Positions 6,344 through 8,319 of a DNA stretch of 8,319 bases are shown piece after piece (within the stretch, counting starts at the first letter, position 1; each line of letters opens with the position of its first letter). A model generated the notes under the pieces. The model was given only the letters and a program-made list of their open reading frames with translations. It searched no databases and was not told the DNA's origin. This DNA is from an uncultured Collinsella sp. (GTDB taxonomy: Bacteria; Actinomycetota; Coriobacteriia; Coriobacteriales; Coriobacteriaceae): contig UQIY01000066.1 of the NCBI GenBank assembly GCA_900541195.1, positions 1 to 8,319 of the forward strand, in the 5' to 3' direction. The translations under genes and the position numbers were made by a program.

Positions 6344-7501
6344 GGTTTCGATGAAGGCGGCGATGCGCGTCTCGATCTGACCCATGTCGCCATTGCTGTA
6401 ATCGGTCTCAATCTTCATGTACGGAATGCCCGCACCCTCGACAGCCTCCTGCATGCGCGCGCTCTCAACGTTGAAGGTGTGGCAGGCCTGCAGCACGCTC
6501 TCTACCACGCCATCGACATGGTACTTCTCGCACATAGCCAGCGTGTTTCCCATGCGGCCTTCGTTAGGCGTCATGACCGAGCAGTTGATGTCCAGGTAGC
6601 GGTCGGCGATGGCGCGCAGGATGTCGGGAGCATCCGGGTCGATCATCATGGCCGCAGTGCGCTCGCCCGAGCAGTCGTCCATGCACACGACCACACCGCC
6701 GTTGGACTCGATGGTGCGACCGATCTTATTGATCACGCCGCCCACCGGGCAACCGGTGATCAGAATGCGCTTGGCATCCGCCGCAACCGGGCGCTCGCCC
6801 GCGCCGTAGGCCTCGCGCAGCTTGACAACCTTTTGCTCCAGCTGCTGCGTATAGGCCTCGATATCAAAGCTGAACGTACCGGCAAACATGGTGCTCATCA
6901 GGTCGACGCCGCTCATGGCCGCCGGCTGGTTGGCCTGCAGCGCAAACATCTCGAGCTGGGCAGCACGCAGGCGATTGCGACGACGGACGGCGGCGCGCAG
7001 GTCGTCATCAGTAATCGTAATACCGTAGAAGTTCTCGAGCTCCTCCTTGAGCAGGCGGCACTCCTCGTACCAGCCTTCACGCTCGTAGGCGCGATCGCGA
7101 CCCTGCGGCAGGTGCAGAATGTGCGTGCGCTTGAGCTCGTTGAGTAGCTCGTACATCTTCTTCTTGCCGTCGCAGGTGGTCTCGCCGATGATCATGTCGC
7201 TAAAGTACGTAAACGGGCACTTTTGCGAATAGGCAAAACCGTACGTCGACTTGATGAGCGGGCAGAGGTTTGCCGGCAGCACCTTCTCGGCCTCGGGAAT
7301 CACCTCATCGGACGTACCGCACAGAGCGACACTTGCGGCGCCCGCGGCATCGATAATCTCGAGCGGCGTATAGCTGCACAAAAAGCCGACCAGGCGATTA
7401 CCCGCCTGCTTATAATCCTTGACGCGAATAAACGCCGCCTTGCGCTGCTCGTTGAACTCCTCAAACGTGGACGGCAACGGCTGCTCAATATATTCAGGCA
7501 T
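6338..7501 (-). CDS. Double-cubane-cluster / 2-hydroxyacyl-CoA dehydratase family reductase
   Basis: This 387-residue soluble protein belongs to the HgdB/BcrC/YjiM superfamily. It resembles the double-cubane-cluster protein branch, whose studied member holds an [8Fe-9S] cluster and, with its ATP-driven activase, reduces small molecules at very low potential. The physiological substrate is unknown. Visible features are C42 (LCSYTPLEII), C61, C80 (NLCPLIKS), C95 (QKCPFTYFSD), C110 in GETTCDGKKKM, then in the C-terminal half C251 (ITGCPVGG), C273 and C277 (VVCMDDCSGE), C307 (INCSVMTPNEGR) and C340 (LQACHTFNVES). The C-terminus (KIETDYSNGDMGQIETRI) is typical. The start ATG 7501 has AAGGAG four to five bases ahead. 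The frame is open further upstream through the spacer repeat, but that part is not coding. It lies between its truncated paralogue (154-base gap) and the activase (155-base gap), so all three probably work together. Confidence 0.87.
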   Translation of the reverse strand: MPEYIEQPLPSTFEEFNEQRKAAFIRVKDYKQAGNRLVGFLCSYTPLEIIDAAGAASVALCGTSDEVIPEAEKVLPANLCPLIKSTYGFAYSQKCPFTYFSDMIIGETTCDGKKKMYELLNELKRTHILHLPQGRDRAYEREGWYEECRLLKEELENFYGITITDDDLRAAVRRRNRLRAAQLEMFALQANQPAAMSGVDLMSTMFAGTFSFDIEAYTQQLEQKVVKLREAYGAGERPVAADAKRILITGCPVGGVINKIGRTIESNGGVVVCMDDCSGERTAAMMIDPDAPDILRAIADRYLDINCSVMTPNEGRMGNTLAMCEKYHVDGVVESVLQACHTFNVESARMQEAVEGAGIPYMKIETDYSNGDMGQIETRIAAFIETL

Positions 7502-7538
7502 ATAGCTCCTTAACAAACCTTTTAACCAACCAAGGAAA

Positions 7539-7640
7539 CGGCTTTCCCAGGTGCCCGAGGTTGCCGTGAAAGAGAAGCGCCGCGTACTTTGGGACGCAAG
7601 CGACGGTTTGAACGGCAAGACCGGGTGCCTGGGGAAGCCG
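7539..7640. repeat. Long imperfect palindrome, copy 2 of an intergenic repeat
   Basis: The arms 7539-7567 and 7612-7640 (29 bases each) run CGGCTTTCCCAGG to CCTGGGGAAGCCG. Three internal mismatches and three T-G pairs are the only breaks. The middle contains GCGT-ACGC. The centre matches copy 1 at 6281-6311 almost exactly: GCGTACTTTGGG, then one missing T, then ACGCAAGCGACGGTTTGA. It lies in the 154-base gap after the truncated paralogue and before the full gene. Protein-like open frames across both copies are spurious. Confidence 0.85.
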
Positions 7641-7655
7641 CCGAGACGGATAGCT

Positions 7656-8291
7656 CTAAATGGTTTCCAAGAAAGCCTCGATCCTGGTTTGCAGCTGACC
7701 TGCGTCCTCGCCGGCGTAGTCGGTCGTGATGTGCATAAACGGAATGCCGGCCTCCTCGGCGGCCTTCTCCACGGCAAACGACTCCATCTCGTAGAGCGTG
7801 CAGAACTGCAGAGCCACGTCGACGATGCCGTCGGCATGCAGGTCCTTGGCCATCTGGACAATGTCCTTCATACGCTGGTCGTTGGGCGTAAAGACGGCGC
7901 AGTTGATCTTAAAGTAGCGCTCGGCGATGGCATCGAGCATCTCGTCGACCGTCTCGCCGGACTCGTCGACCAGGTCCTTGTAGTAGCGCGAGCCCGTGCA
8001 GGACTCCTCGCCCACCACAACGCCGCCGGCCTTCTCGATGAGGTTGAACAGCTTCCAGTTGGGCACGGCCATGGGCGTACCGGTGTACAGGATGCGCTTG
8101 GTCCCCTTGGGCGCCACGCCCTCGCCGGCCTCGACACGCTGCTCGCACTCAGCCGCCATATCGTTAATGGCTCCGGTCAGACGCGGCGTGTCGTCCATAA
8201 AGGCGGCCTGAACGGTCAGCAGGCTGTCGAGACCGCTGATGGGCGCCGGGTCGGCAGCGCGCGTGGCAGCGAGGCGCTGCAGGGCGCGACG
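7656..8291 (-). CDS. C-terminal part of a second 2-hydroxyacyl-CoA dehydratase / double-cubane family protein
   Basis: About 211 genuine residues remain, ending AFLETI before TAG at 7658-7656. The apparent N-terminus MCIRDR is translated adapter and must be discarded. Alignment by eye to the neighbouring 387-residue paralogue puts the break near its residue 175, so the N-terminal half is lost. Shared features are EESCTGSRYY (equivalent to C277), KINCAVFTPNDQR (C307), VALQFCTLYEMES (C340) and ITTDYAGEDAGQLQTRI. It lacks counterparts of C251 (TGTPMAV instead of TGCPVGG) and C273 (Gly). The two proteins are therefore not redundant copies. They could be the two subunits of a heterodimer like HgdA/HgdB, or two separate enzymes sharing one activase. 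It is the first gene of the visible operon; the promoter lies outside the window. Confidence 0.83.
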   Translation of the reverse strand, partial: RRALQRLAATRAADPAPISGLDSLLTVQAAFMDDTPRLTGAINDMAAECEQRVEAGEGVAPKGTKRILYTGTPMAVPNWKLFNLIEKAGGVVVGEESCTGSRYYKDLVDESGETVDEMLDAIAERYFKINCAVFTPNDQRMKDIVQMAKDLHADGIVDVALQFCTLYEMESFAVEKAAEEAGIPFMHITTDYAGEDAGQLQTRIEAFLETI

Positions 8292-8292
8292 C

Positions 8293-8319
8293 CTGTCTCT
8301 TATACACATCTCCGAGCCC
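8293..8319 (-). other. Nextera read-2 adapter (artefact)
   Basis: Bases 8293-8311 are the reverse complement of the Tn5 mosaic end (CTGTCTCTTATACACATCT). The following CCGAGCCC starts the read-2 adapter. Genomic sequence ends at 8292. Confidence 0.98.

Noticed and set aside
6235..7640. CRISPR array or riboswitch explanation for the repeated spacers
   Set aside because: There are only two copies, 1.3 kb apart, each a single long hairpin, with no short repeat-spacer pattern and no known riboswitch core recognised.
7502..7861. N-terminal extension of the cubane-family gene to 7861
   Set aside because: The extension reads through the palindrome and into the upstream paralogue in the wrong frame. 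The ribosome binding site and family N-terminus support ATG 7501.

Overview
The window is a metagenome-style assembly contig with library adapter at both ends (1-49 and 8293-8319). It appears to be a chimera. The left ~600 bases carry the end of an AT-richer plus-strand gene, a terminator and a gene-poor stretch. They look like a Firmicute-type genome. From the tRNA rightwards the DNA is GC-rich, all genes are on the minus strand, and the gene content suits a strictly anaerobic gut actinobacterium. A Collinsella-like member of the Coriobacteriia is my guess from GC content, codon use and the intergenic palindromes. It is not proven here. The switch seems to fall inside a tRNA-Pro gene whose acceptor stem has a mismatch that a join of two different tRNA genes would explain.

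Read in the direction of transcription (minus strand, from the right end), the main region holds seven genes. They are: the C-terminal part of a 2-hydroxyacyl-CoA dehydratase / double-cubane-cluster family protein (7656-8291); a complete paralogue (6338-7501); their ATP-dependent activase (5418-6182, broken by an in-frame amber codon); selD (4298-5347); yedF (3611-4237); a DUF3343 protein (3340-3591); and a class V aminotransferase-fold cysteine desulfurase (2204-3343). A strong intrinsic terminator (2147-2180) follows. Beyond it lie brnQ, a branched-chain amino acid carrier (769-2127), and tRNA-Pro with its own promoter and terminator.

The most instructive gene is selD. A naive reading frame starts at codon 33 and loses the N-terminus. 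The true start is at 5347, with a good ribosome binding site, and the frame crosses a UGA at codon 17. That is exactly the catalytic Cys position of selenophosphate synthetase, so SelD here is itself a selenoprotein. A strong hairpin with a GGUCC loop follows and is a credible bacterial SECIS. This implies that the host has a working Sec-decoding system elsewhere.

The genes suggest a selenium/sulfur module: a desulfurase to mobilise S or Se, YedF and DUF3343 as candidate carriers, and SelD to make selenophosphate. It is placed directly behind an iron-sulfur reductase/dehydratase pair and its activator. Two related ~100-base imperfect palindromes sit in the two spacers that follow the dehydratase-family genes. 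They are a probable dispersed intergenic repeat family.
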